6,125 nt of DNA from Bacteroidota bacterium (GTDB taxonomy: Bacteria > Bacteroidota > Bacteroidia > UBA7662 > CANHCV01), in assembly GCA_027488715.1 (NCBI GenBank), contig JAIYBD010000204.1:1-6125 (forward strand). The letters are read 5' to 3'. The notes under the pieces were generated by a model. That model ran no database searches and was not told the origin of the DNA. It worked only from the letters and a program-made list of their open reading frames with translations. The position numbers and the translations under genes were made by a program. This document shows, in pieces, positions 1 to 5,953 of this stretch; positions within the stretch are counted from its first letter, which is position 1; each line of letters opens with the position of its first letter.

Positions 1-674
1 CGGTTGGTTTTTTCAAGGGCGTCTTCCGGATTGATCCCAATAAAACGGGCATAATTGATGATGGAAAACAACACATCTCCCAACTCCTTCTCCATTTTTT
101 CGGAATCCTCGGCCTCAACTTCGGTTTGTAGTTCTTGAAGTTCTTCCTGAACTTTTGCCCAAACCTGATCTCTGTGCTCCCAATCAAATCCAACGCCTCG
201 AACTTTTTCCTGAATTCGAGCGGCTTTTACCATGGCCGGAAGCGATTGAGGGACACATTCGAGCACCGATTTTTTTCCTTCTTTCAACTTCAGCTTCTCC
301 CAATTGGCCTTCACCTCGTTTTCATCGACCACGGTTACGTCGCCGTAAATGTGCGGATGCCGATGAATGAGTTTTTCGCAAATTCCGTCAATCACATCAT
401 TGATATCAAAAGCGTTTTGTTCGGCAGCGATTCGGCTGTAAAAACACAGGTGAAGAAGAAGATCTCCCAGCTCTCCTTTCAACGAAGGCAAATCGTTGCT
501 TAAAATGGCATCGGAAAGTTCGTAGGTTTCTTCGATGGTGAGGTACCGAAGCGATTCCAAGGTTTGTTTTTTATCCCAAGGGCAGTTTTCGCGCAATTCG
601 TCCATGATGCGAAGCAATCGCTGAAAGGGTGCGCGATCTTCCGTTTGAAGTTGTGGGATAGGAGGTAACGACAT
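1..674 (-). CDS. mazG: MazG nucleoside triphosphate pyrophosphohydrolase (3' end cut off)
   Basis: MazG hydrolyses (d)NTPs to NMP and pyrophosphate in the cytoplasm, cleaning the nucleotide pool and, in E. coli, modulating the stringent response. The 224 visible codons show both tandem MazG domains. The first has CPWDKKQT (31-38), the metal-binding EExxE (E48, E49, E52) and ExxD (E68, D71), then HRHPHIYGD (104-112). The second has EELQE (177-181) and ELGD (197-200). E. coli MazG has 263 residues, so roughly 30-40 C-terminal residues lie beyond the left edge. The ATG start was chosen because the reading frame matches the family N-terminus soon after it and a TAnnTTTG box lies 5 bases upstream. 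There is no Shine-Dalgarno sequence. It is divergent from the sugar aminotransferase. The identification is firm; regulation is inferred. Confidence 0.94.
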   Translation of the reverse strand, partial: MSLPPIPQLQTEDRAPFQRLLRIMDELRENCPWDKKQTLESLRYLTIEETYELSDAILSNDLPSLKGELGDLLLHLCFYSRIAAEQNAFDINDVIDGICEKLIHRHPHIYGDVTVVDENEVKANWEKLKLKEGKKSVLECVPQSLPAMVKAARIQEKVRGVGFDWEHRDQVWAKVQEELQELQTEVEAEDSEKMEKELGDVLFSIINYARFIGINPEDALEKTN

Positions 675-679
675 AGCAG

Positions 680-687
680 CAAAGGTA
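680..687 (-). promoter_or_regulatory. Bacteroidota-type -7 box of mazG
   Basis: On the minus strand this reads TACCTTTG, an exact match to the Bacteroidota -7 consensus TAnnTTTG. Only five bases (CTGCT) separate it from the mazG ATG, so the expected transcription start falls at or next to the start codon. No convincing -33 TTG/TTTG is visible at 19-21 bases upstream, which lowers confidence. Confidence 0.55.
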
Positions 688-798
688 CTTCAGATTCCAT
701 TTTTTTGGATTGGAAAACTCGTTCTTTATCGTGAAGTGAAAAAGAGGTATTCTAGAAAAAATTTACGAAAAAGTAGTTTATAATCTTTCCAAAAAAAG

Positions 799-806
799 TA
801 CATTTG
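799..806 (+). promoter_or_regulatory. Bacteroidota-type -7 box of the sugar aminotransferase gene
   Basis: TACATTTG matches the TAnnTTTG consensus exactly and lies four bases (CAAC) before the ATG. The -33 element is weak: a TTTA at 777-780 sits at roughly the right distance. If this is the promoter, the mRNA has essentially no 5' untranslated leader. It mirrors the box in front of mazG in the same spacer. Confidence 0.6.
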
Positions 807-810
807 CAAC

Positions 811-1938
811 ATGAAGTCGATTCAAATGGTTGATTTGGCAACGCAATATCATCGTTTAAAAGCGGATATTGACGCAGCCATGAATGAGGTAATTGTTCGT
901 TCTCAGTTTATCCAAGGAGATGCTGTTCGGGAATTTGAACAAGGGTTATCCAAAAAATTGGAAGTTCCTTTTGTTTGGGGATGTGGAAATGGAACCGATG
1001 CATTGCAAATGGCTTTTATGGCTCTGGATTTAAATCCTGGCGACGAGGTGATTGTTCCATCGTTCAATTACATTGCCGCTGCGGAAGCGGCAGCCTTGAT
1101 GGGTTTACATCCGGTTTTTGTGGATGTAGATGAACATACGTTTTGTATCGACCCTGTTTCTGCTGAACATGCCATAACAACGAAAACAAAAGCTATTGTT
1201 GCAGTTCATTTGTTTGGGCAATGTGCTCCCATGGAGCAATTGATGAATTTATGCAAGAAGCATCAATTGTTTTTGATTGAAGATACCGCCCAGGCAATTG
1301 GAGCCCAATATTTGTTTTCTGATGGGCGGACCATGTATGCTGGAACCATGGGAGATGTGGGTACACTATCGTTTTTCCCAAGCAAAAACTTGGGGTGTTA
1401 TGGCGATGGAGGTGCCGTATTAACCCGAAATGAAGGGCTGGCCGAGCGGTTGAAAATGATTCGCAACCATGGTCAGAAAGTAAAATATACCCATGAAATC
1501 ATTGGGATAAACTCTCGTTTAGATACCCTTCAAGCGGCTATTTTGGGAGTTAAACTTAATCATTTGGACTCCTTTACTCGTGCCCGACAAGATTTGGCGA
1601 AGGCTTATTCCGAAGCTTTTTCCAAAATTTCCGGACTTATTCCCCCCGTTATTTCAGCGCAATCTACCCACGTTTTTCATCAATACACCTTGCGCTGCAC
1701 GGCCGGTAACCGACAGGCATTAGCTGATTTTTTGAAGTTGAAAGGAATTCCTTGCATGATCTATTATCCCATTGCACTGCACCTTCAACCTGTTTTTGCT
1801 GCCGTGCACGGGAATCTTTCGCTTCCGATTAGCTCCCAATTGTGCGACGAAGTTATTAGTTTACCCATGCATACGGAGATGACGGCGGATCAGCAAGAAT
1901 ACATTATTCATACTGTTCAGGAATTTTTTCACGGCTGA
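811..1938 (+). CDS. DegT/DnrJ/EryC1/StrS-family PLP-dependent sugar aminotransferase, WbpE-like
   Basis: Enzymes of this family transfer an amino group from glutamate to a keto-sugar nucleotide, supplying amino sugars for O-antigen, capsule or glycoprotein glycans. The 375-residue length is normal for the family. Visible features are GNGTDAL (59-65, cofactor phosphate region), EDTAQ (157-161, with D158 expected to contact the pyridine nitrogen), the PLP lysine K192 in FFPSKNLGCYGDGGA, and GINSRLDTLQAAIL (232-245), whose asparagine in related dimers reaches the partner subunit's cofactor. From memory, these stretches plus FGQCAP (135-140) and SLPMH (350-354) resemble Pseudomonas WbpE, which makes UDP-GlcNAc(3NH2)A. 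The exact sugar cannot be read from sequence, and no partner dehydrogenase or acetyltransferase is in the window. An intrinsic terminator follows immediately, so it looks monocistronic. There is no Shine-Dalgarno sequence. Confidence 0.93.
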   Translation: MKSIQMVDLATQYHRLKADIDAAMNEVIVRSQFIQGDAVREFEQGLSKKLEVPFVWGCGNGTDALQMAFMALDLNPGDEVIVPSFNYIAAAEAAALMGLHPVFVDVDEHTFCIDPVSAEHAITTKTKAIVAVHLFGQCAPMEQLMNLCKKHQLFLIEDTAQAIGAQYLFSDGRTMYAGTMGDVGTLSFFPSKNLGCYGDGGAVLTRNEGLAERLKMIRNHGQKVKYTHEIIGINSRLDTLQAAILGVKLNHLDSFTRARQDLAKAYSEAFSKISGLIPPVISAQSTHVFHQYTLRCTAGNRQALADFLKLKGIPCMIYYPIALHLQPVFAAVHGNLSLPISSQLCDEVISLPMHTEMTADQQEYIIHTVQEFFHG

Positions 1939-1939
1939 G

Positions 1940-1975
1940 AATCGATCAAGAATTATTCTAATTGGTTGATTTTTT
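1940..1975 (+). terminator. Intrinsic terminator after the sugar aminotransferase gene
   Basis: A 10-base stem pairs 1940-1949 (AATCGATCAA) with 1962-1971 (TTGGTTGATT), including two G-U wobbles. Inside the loop, GAA-TTA-TTC (1950-1958) can add three more pairs. A run of six T residues (1970-1975) follows the stem. It begins two bases after the stop codon. There is no matching A tract on the left flank, so it appears to serve only the plus strand. Confidence 0.75.
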
Positions 1976-1990
1976 CATACTTACGAAGAG

Positions 1991-2090
1991 CCGCCCTTCG
2001 ACATAGCTCAGGGACCGCCCTTCGACATAGCTCAGGGACCACCCTTCGACACCGCTCAGGAACCAACCTTCGACTTCGCTCAGGGACCGC
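1991..2090. repeat. Four tandem copies of a 24-base CCTTCGAC-NNN-GCTCAGG repeat
   Basis: Units start at 1991, 2015, 2039 and 2063, with a four-base start of a fifth (CCGC, 2087-2090). Units 1 and 2 are identical. Unit 3 differs at four positions and unit 4 at four. Every unit keeps the core CCTTCGAC-NNN-GCTCAGG, with ATA, ATA, ACC and TTC as the variable triplet. The ends CCT/AGG and the inner G/C are complementary, so each core is an imperfect palindrome. On the minus strand the mismatched positions become tandem G-A oppositions. From memory, very similar CTTCGAC...GCTCAGG elements are scattered through intergenic DNA of Bacteroidota genomes; their function is not known to me. Confidence 0.93.
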
Positions 2091-2153
2091 AAGCCCACCC
2101 CGAAAGTAAAGTTAAGGTACAGAGCCGTTTCAACCGTTTCATAGTGAAAGATT

Positions 2154-2180
2154 AAAAATACAGCATCAGAAATGCGCTGT
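2154..2180 (-). terminator. Possible intrinsic terminator downstream of the FkbM gene
   Basis: Read on the minus strand, ACAGC (2180-2176) pairs with GCTGT (2164-2160). Two more A-T pairs form beyond a two-base GC bulge, and the hairpin is followed by ATTTTT (2159-2154). It lies about 75 bases after the FkbM stop codon. The stem is short and bulged, so this is a candidate only. Confidence 0.4.
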
Positions 2181-2254
2181 TACCGTCCTACAATCATCCT
2201 GATACATTTCAACGAATGTCGAGATTAAATTGGGGGTATTTCTTGGGAAAGAAA

Positions 2255-3079
2255 TTACTTTGTGACGAGAATTTTTTCGGGATAGGCAAATATGTTCACA
2301 AATCGGGGGTCTGTCAAATCAATATCTTTAGAAACAATTTCTTCCCCCCGCATATCATACAAAAAATAACCGAAACCCAAAAGAAAAGGAACAATTCTGG
2401 CATCTTGATTAATCTCGATGGCAATCATCGGTCGATCTCGATTGATCAAATCAACGGCTCCCTCCAGAACCTCAAAATCAAATTTATCGGTATCAATTTT
2501 TATCGCGTGAACCTTATTAGCATTGGAGTTAAAAAACTGATCCAATGTTGTTGTTGTTAAGGTAATTTTTCGATTGTTTTTTTCGGTATCAGATCCAGTG
2601 TAAATACCCGCATAAAAATCAACTGAAACCCCAGCCACATTAGAAACCGGGCTTTCAATAATTTCCATATTCGAAATTTCACTCTGAAGCATGGCATCTT
2701 TTACATTTTGAATAATTCCCGGGTGAACCTCAAAAGAAATAATGCGATGATGTGGCATTGCTTTGGACCATGCCATACTTAAAAAACCAAAGTTCATTCC
2801 AACGTCAACAATCACTCCCGAAGGTTTTTCATTGGAAAACGTGTAAATCCTTCGAATTATGTTGTTCTCAATCCCACCTTTTTGGGCCTTTATCCCTAAT
2901 TTGGGGGGAGCAATAAAATAAAACTTAAGGGAACGACCAAAAAGGGAATAATCTATGGGATAAATTGTACTCTTGTACAAATTTTTCTCACCCAACAAGG
3001 CCCTAATTTGATTTTTCACGGAAAGAGGTAAGGCCGATTTAAGGAAGCGAAGCATAGAAAAACCTTTGTTTTTAGTCAT
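2255..3079 (-). CDS. FkbM-family SAM-dependent methyltransferase
   Basis: The 274-residue protein matches the FkbM methyltransferase family, members of which O-methylate sugars or other small hydroxyl acceptors. It is probably cytoplasmic. The SAM-binding glycine motif VDVGMNFGF spans 91-99. SFEVHP (115-120) is the acidic motif expected at the end of the second strand. TTTLDQF (177-183), IKIDTDKFDFEVLEG (193-207) and IAIEIN (219-224) are the family's other hallmarks. Residues 1-85 form a less conserved N-terminal extension. The first ATG was used; M9 is a possible alternative. Neither has a Shine-Dalgarno sequence. The gene stands alone with its own promoter. It is AT-rich: sample 60-base rows inside it count 28-33% GC, against 55-60% for rows in the neighbouring membrane-protein gene. 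That suggests separate ancestry. The acceptor substrate is unknown. Confidence 0.9.
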   Translation of the reverse strand: MTKNKGFSMLRFLKSALPLSVKNQIRALLGEKNLYKSTIYPIDYSLFGRSLKFYFIAPPKLGIKAQKGGIENNIIRRIYTFSNEKPSGVIVDVGMNFGFLSMAWSKAMPHHRIISFEVHPGIIQNVKDAMLQSEISNMEIIESPVSNVAGVSVDFYAGIYTGSDTEKNNRKITLTTTTLDQFFNSNANKVHAIKIDTDKFDFEVLEGAVDLINRDRPMIAIEINQDARIVPFLLGFGYFLYDMRGEEIVSKDIDLTDPRFVNIFAYPEKILVTK

Positions 3080-3100
3080 TATTCAGAGATTTGCAACCAT

Positions 3101-3120
3101 CAAATCAAAATATTGATTCG
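3101..3120 (-). other. Hairpin in the predicted 5' leader of the FkbM mRNA
   Basis: On the minus strand CGAATCAA and TTGATTTG can pair over eight positions, one of them a G-U wobble, around the loop TATT. It would lie within about ten bases of the predicted 5' end of the transcript and about 20 bases before the start codon. It could be an mRNA-stabilising hairpin, a protein-binding palindrome, or chance in AT-rich DNA. Confidence 0.4.
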
Positions 3121-3130
3121 AGAATACAAA

Positions 3131-3163
3131 CAAAAGTACGCGTTAATCCAGGGAAAAAGCAAA
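3131..3163 (-). promoter_or_regulatory. Bacteroidota-type promoter of the FkbM gene
   Basis: On the minus strand a TTTG (-33 element, 3163-3160) is followed after 21 bases by TACTTTTG (-7 element, 3138-3131), an exact TAnnTTTG match. This is the best two-element promoter in the window. The predicted start near 3126 gives a leader of roughly 45-50 bases. Confidence 0.65.
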
Positions 3164-3195
3164 TGAAAATAGCCTGTTCACAGAATAGCAAAAAC

Positions 3196-4428
3196 CTAGG
3201 GTTGACTTTTTACAATCCAATCTTTTTCCCCTGTTGCCTCGTCCAATCCACCTAAAAATTCCCCTCGCTTCGAGTTTTCCTCATAAATAAATAGCGCCTC
3301 TTGATTCTTTTGCCATCGAGCTCTCGACCAAAAAACCAAGGCTCTTTGGTTAACTCGATCATCGAATTTCATGGGAATGCTGGAATTCTTTACCACCGCA
3401 TTCCACTCGTTTTGGGCGATTTTCCGAGCTTGTTGGATGCTCCAAACCTGACTCAATCCTCCTACCAACAACAATCCCATCAACCACTTTTCTGAAAGGC
3501 GGAATCGTGCGGCCCAAACAGCAAAAACCAGAGGCGCCCCCCACTCCAACACCATTCCTGTTCGGTTTTCCAGGGGCGACCAATGCAATAATGCCATGGC
3601 CAGGATCATGAGAACTTTGAAAACGCCAATCAAACCTAACCATTTCCATTTGGAATCTTTCATCCCCAAAAACAAGCCCAAAGAGCCAAGCCAAACGATT
3701 CCCCCGAGGGGATCGGCAAAACCGGAATTGGACCGGAAATGCTCCAAAATTTCAGCGGCCGAAAAAGCAGATGAAAAATGAACAAGGTCGTTCCAATCGG
3801 CCGAAAAACCGCCGTGTTGAAACAGAGAGTAAACCACCGTTCCCGACAAAATTTGAAGGGCAAAAGGCCCGGCCTTTCGAATTTGAACGATGCCAAAAAC
3901 CAGGGGCAACAACAAGGTAATCACGCCTCCAAATCCCAGCAAGGCTCCCATTCCTACGGCTTGTTTCCATTGCCGGGCCACGGTTTGATTCCATTGGGAA
4001 AACCAAACGCCACCCAACAACCAAACCCAAACGTACCACTGTCCGTCGGTGGCGGCCAACAACCCTAAATCGCTGCAGGCACCCAGCATCAACCACGGGA
4101 AAAACCATTGCCGCCGCTCTTCACTTTTATTAAAAAACGACGCCCAAACCCCAGCTCCAATCCACCAAAGTAACAAATTCAACAACCGGGGACCCCACCA
4201 AACCGAACATCCACACACCCAACTCCACAAAAAATGCAACGGACTCGGGCAATACCCTTCGAACCAAGCTTCGGAGAAGTTCTCCAACGGAATTTGCCCG
4301 AACATCAACGGAAACACCTCGTCGCCCCGCATAGGAAAGGCAAAAACCCGGTAAACTTGAAGCGCCATTAATGCACCCAAGGCCACCCAACCCCACTTTC
4401 GGGGAATCAAAGGAGTCTTCTCCACCAC
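3196..4428 (-). CDS. Multi-pass membrane protein, probable GT-C fold glycosyltransferase
   Basis: The 410-residue protein is strongly hydrophobic and rich in Trp, with about ten likely membrane segments, roughly 13-32, 62-78, 81-98, 107-126, 130-146, 158-182, 187-203, 242-256, 261-282 and 293-330. After the first segment comes RGDE (34-37), and CPSPLHFLWSW (60-70) follows. This layout recalls the catalytic acidic loop and the PPL motif of GT39/ArnT-type transferases, which use polyprenyl-phosphate sugars at the outer face of the membrane. The soluble tail (about 331-410) is short. The start is GTG: an in-frame TAA lies only three codons upstream, and the first ATG (M21) would cut into the first membrane segment. 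It overlaps the preceding gene by 22 bases, implying translational coupling. The family assignment is inferred from layout, not from a strong signature. Confidence 0.6.
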   Translation of the reverse strand: MVEKTPLIPRKWGWVALGALMALQVYRVFAFPMRGDEVFPLMFGQIPLENFSEAWFEGYCPSPLHFLWSWVCGCSVWWGPRLLNLLLWWIGAGVWASFFNKSEERRQWFFPWLMLGACSDLGLLAATDGQWYVWVWLLGGVWFSQWNQTVARQWKQAVGMGALLGFGGVITLLLPLVFGIVQIRKAGPFALQILSGTVVYSLFQHGGFSADWNDLVHFSSAFSAAEILEHFRSNSGFADPLGGIVWLGSLGLFLGMKDSKWKWLGLIGVFKVLMILAMALLHWSPLENRTGMVLEWGAPLVFAVWAARFRLSEKWLMGLLLVGGLSQVWSIQQARKIAQNEWNAVVKNSSIPMKFDDRVNQRALVFWSRARWQKNQEALFIYEENSKRGEFLGGLDEATGEKDWIVKSQP

Positions 4429-5147
4429 GGTTTCCGATTAAATTCCAAATACGTTCTCATTTGCCCGCCAAAACTCTTTTTAAACTGAGCAACGGTGGGC
4501 AAATTCGCTCCCAACAAATCTACTTTTTTAAATCCTAATTCGCGGTACTGTTCCAATATTTTCACCATCAACCACGTGCTCCACGGACGGGTTTCGGGGT
4601 GCGTGCCCACAAAATACGTGAAGGCCCAACCATCACTTCCCTCCACCATCAGTTGAACGGCCTTCCACTCTCCGTTTTCTCGGATTCCCCAACTCGTTAT
4701 CCGTCCTTTTTTCTCCAAACCCTTCCACAAACGAACTAAACAAGGCCACTCCTTTTCGTCAAAATACCCCTTTCGTTTGGCCGTTGCTTCCAATAAAATC
4801 AAAGCATCTTCCACCGTTGTAAGTTGAGCGAATTCGGCCGATTTGGGAAATTTCTTCATCCGTTTCACCACTTGTTCATCGAAGGAAAAGTCCTTCTCTA
4901 CATCCACCACAAACGTTTTTTTCTGTTTGATAAAAAAAGATGGATAAGTGACCGTTTCTTCTTCCAGCAAATGAAACGTGTTTTTGGGAACGGTAGAAAT
5001 AGGAAGATGAGCAAAGCGGTAAGGAAACGATTTAGGAGTAAACGGTTTCCCATTTTTTAGAAGATGAAACGGATTCCCCTCCGCAACTTCCAACCCGAAC
5101 GCTAAAGCGTATTCGGTCACAAAGTCGGAAAGCGGGAAATGGCGCAT
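4407..5147 (-). CDS. GNAT/FemAB-like acyltransferase
   Basis: The 246-residue cytoplasmic protein has no signal peptide or membrane segment. Its C-terminal half looks like the GNAT-fold domain of the FemAB/CelD-like (Acetyltransf_6) group. WKAVQLMV (161-168) and WAFTYFVGTHPE (174-185) resemble the central strands. STWLMVKILEQYRELGFKKVDL (190-211) is the helix and strand before LLGAN (211-215), which leads into FKKSFGG (222-228), a typical ending of this group. The N-terminal half (1-105) is not recognised. It begins two bases after the murQ stop and runs 22 bases into the next gene. No Shine-Dalgarno sequence is seen, so it probably depends on reinitiation from murQ. By neighbourhood it may acylate a cell-wall or surface-glycan precursor, but the substrate is unknown. 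Confidence 0.72.
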   Translation of the reverse strand: MRHFPLSDFVTEYALAFGLEVAEGNPFHLLKNGKPFTPKSFPYRFAHLPISTVPKNTFHLLEEETVTYPSFFIKQKKTFVVDVEKDFSFDEQVVKRMKKFPKSAEFAQLTTVEDALILLEATAKRKGYFDEKEWPCLVRLWKGLEKKGRITSWGIRENGEWKAVQLMVEGSDGWAFTYFVGTHPETRPWSTWLMVKILEQYRELGFKKVDLLGANLPTVAQFKKSFGGQMRTYLEFNRKPWWRRLL

Positions 5148-5149
5148 GC

Positions 5150-5953
5150 TTATTTTTGATGCGCCTCGATGGCTTTACGAACGCTTCCGTGCTCCAACAA
5201 CAACGATTGAGCATGCTCATACGGAATATGAAGCGTATCCATCACCATTTTTGTACCTCGATCCACCAATTTATTGTTCGACAATTGCATATCCACCATT
5301 CGGTTGCCCACCACCCTGCCCAAACGAACCATCACCGAAGTAGATAGCATATTTAATAGCAGTTTCTGAGCAGTTCCAGCTTTCATTCGGGTAGATCCTG
5401 TCACGAATTCAGGCCCAACAACCGCCACCAAGGGAAAATCGGTGATTTCCGCCAATGGACTTCCGGCATTGCAGGTAATTCCTGCCGTAAGAATGCCCAT
5501 GGCTTTGCATTTTTCCACGGCGCCCAACACGTAAGGCGTGGTTCCACTCGCCGTAATGCCCACCACAGTATCCAAGGGACCAATGGCGTGTTCTTCCAAA
5601 TCCTTCCACCCTTGTTCCCGATCGTCTTCGGCGAATTCAACTGCTTTACGGATGGCAGCATCGCCTCCCGCAATCAGCCCAATCACCCATCCGTGGGGTA
5701 CGCCGTAGGTAGGTGGACACTCGGAAGCGTCGACGATTCCGAGGCGGCCGGAAGTGCCGGCACCCAGGTAAAACAATCGGCCGCCTTGTTGCATTCGACC
5801 AACCACTTCCTCTACCAAAGCAGAGAGTATGGGGATGCAGGCACGGGTGGCCTCAGCCACCTTTTGGTCCTCCCGATTGATGTTTTCCAACAATTCGGTT
5901 GAGCTCATTTGCTCCAAATTCTGATAAATGGAAGCCGCTTCTGTGGTTTTCAT
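5150..5953 (-). CDS. murQ: N-acetylmuramic acid 6-phosphate etherase
   Basis: MurQ cleaves the D-lactyl ether of MurNAc-6-phosphate, giving GlcNAc-6-phosphate and lactate, a cytoplasmic step of peptidoglycan recycling. Its SIS sugar-phosphate domain is evident: YLGAGTSGRLG (62-72), DASECPPTYG (75-84) and ITASGTTPYV (133-142), then GSTRMKAGTAQK (186-197) and NMLST (201-205). E78 and E109 align with the catalytic Glu83 and Glu114 of E. coli MurQ. At 267 residues it lacks about 30 residues of the 298-residue E. coli C-terminus and ends in LLLEHGSVRKAIEAH, a form I recall from other Bacteroidota MurQ proteins, so it is not judged truncated. Its ATG overlaps the upstream stop codon as ATGA. No MurNAc kinase or PTS gene is in view. 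Confidence 0.95.
   Translation of the reverse strand: MKTTEAASIYQNLEQMSSTELLENINREDQKVAEATRACIPILSALVEEVVGRMQQGGRLFYLGAGTSGRLGIVDASECPPTYGVPHGWVIGLIAGGDAAIRKAVEFAEDDREQGWKDLEEHAIGPLDTVVGITASGTTPYVLGAVEKCKAMGILTAGITCNAGSPLAEITDFPLVAVVGPEFVTGSTRMKAGTAQKLLLNMLSTSVMVRLGRVVGNRMVDMQLSNNKLVDRGTKMVMDTLHIPYEHAQSLLLEHGSVRKAIEAHQK

Larger units (their letters stand above)
1939..2254. other. Convergent intergenic region
   Basis: This 316-base gap lies between the converging 3' ends of the aminotransferase and the FkbM gene. It holds the plus-strand terminator, the four-copy tandem repeat and a possible minus-strand terminator. The remaining sequence (2091-2153 and 2181-2254) shows only minor structures: two adjacent copies of CCGTTTCA (2125-2132 and 2134-2141), a TTTCA-tag-TGAAA inverted repeat (2137-2149), and a 7-base inverted repeat ATTTCTT/AAGAAAT at 2238-2255 that overlaps the FkbM stop codon. 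No start-bearing reading frame with protein-like composition was found. Confidence 0.7.

Noticed and set aside
135..503. Plus-strand open frames opposite mazG.
   Set aside because: They are fully antisense to a clear two-domain MazG coding frame and show no family features.
1987..2127. AGAGCCG occurs at 1987-1993 and 2121-2127, flanking the repeat array like a target-site duplication.
   Set aside because: It overlaps the first repeat unit, does not abut the array on the right side, and a 7-base match in this much sequence can be chance.
1970..2155. Open frame across the repeat array encoding an octapeptide repeat (PPFDIAQG-like), and a matching open frame on the minus strand (SLSYVEGR-like).
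   Set aside because: The 24-base period is a multiple of three, so frames stay open automatically. The plus-strand frame has no usable start codon and lies after a strong terminator. Nothing else looks protein-like.
2238..2255. 7-base inverted repeat ATTTCTT/AAGAAAT overlapping the FkbM stop codon, considered as a terminator.
   Set aside because: The stem is almost all A-T and is not followed by a T tract on the minus strand.
3171..3198. Possible terminator after the murQ operon around CTG-TGAA-CAG.
   Set aside because: Only three base pairs form around the loop, and the longer flanking match (GCTATT) is a direct rather than an inverted repeat.
3660..4396. Several long overlapping open frames on both strands inside the membrane-protein gene.
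   Set aside because: They are by-products of the GC-richer, Trp-rich coding sequence. Their translations lack recognisable domains, whereas the chosen frame gives coherent membrane segments and operon spacing.
5150..5250. MurQ considered as C-terminally truncated relative to E. coli.
   Set aside because: All SIS motifs and both catalytic glutamates are present, the stop is followed two bases later by the next gene, and the ending is of a kind I recall in Bacteroidota MurQ.
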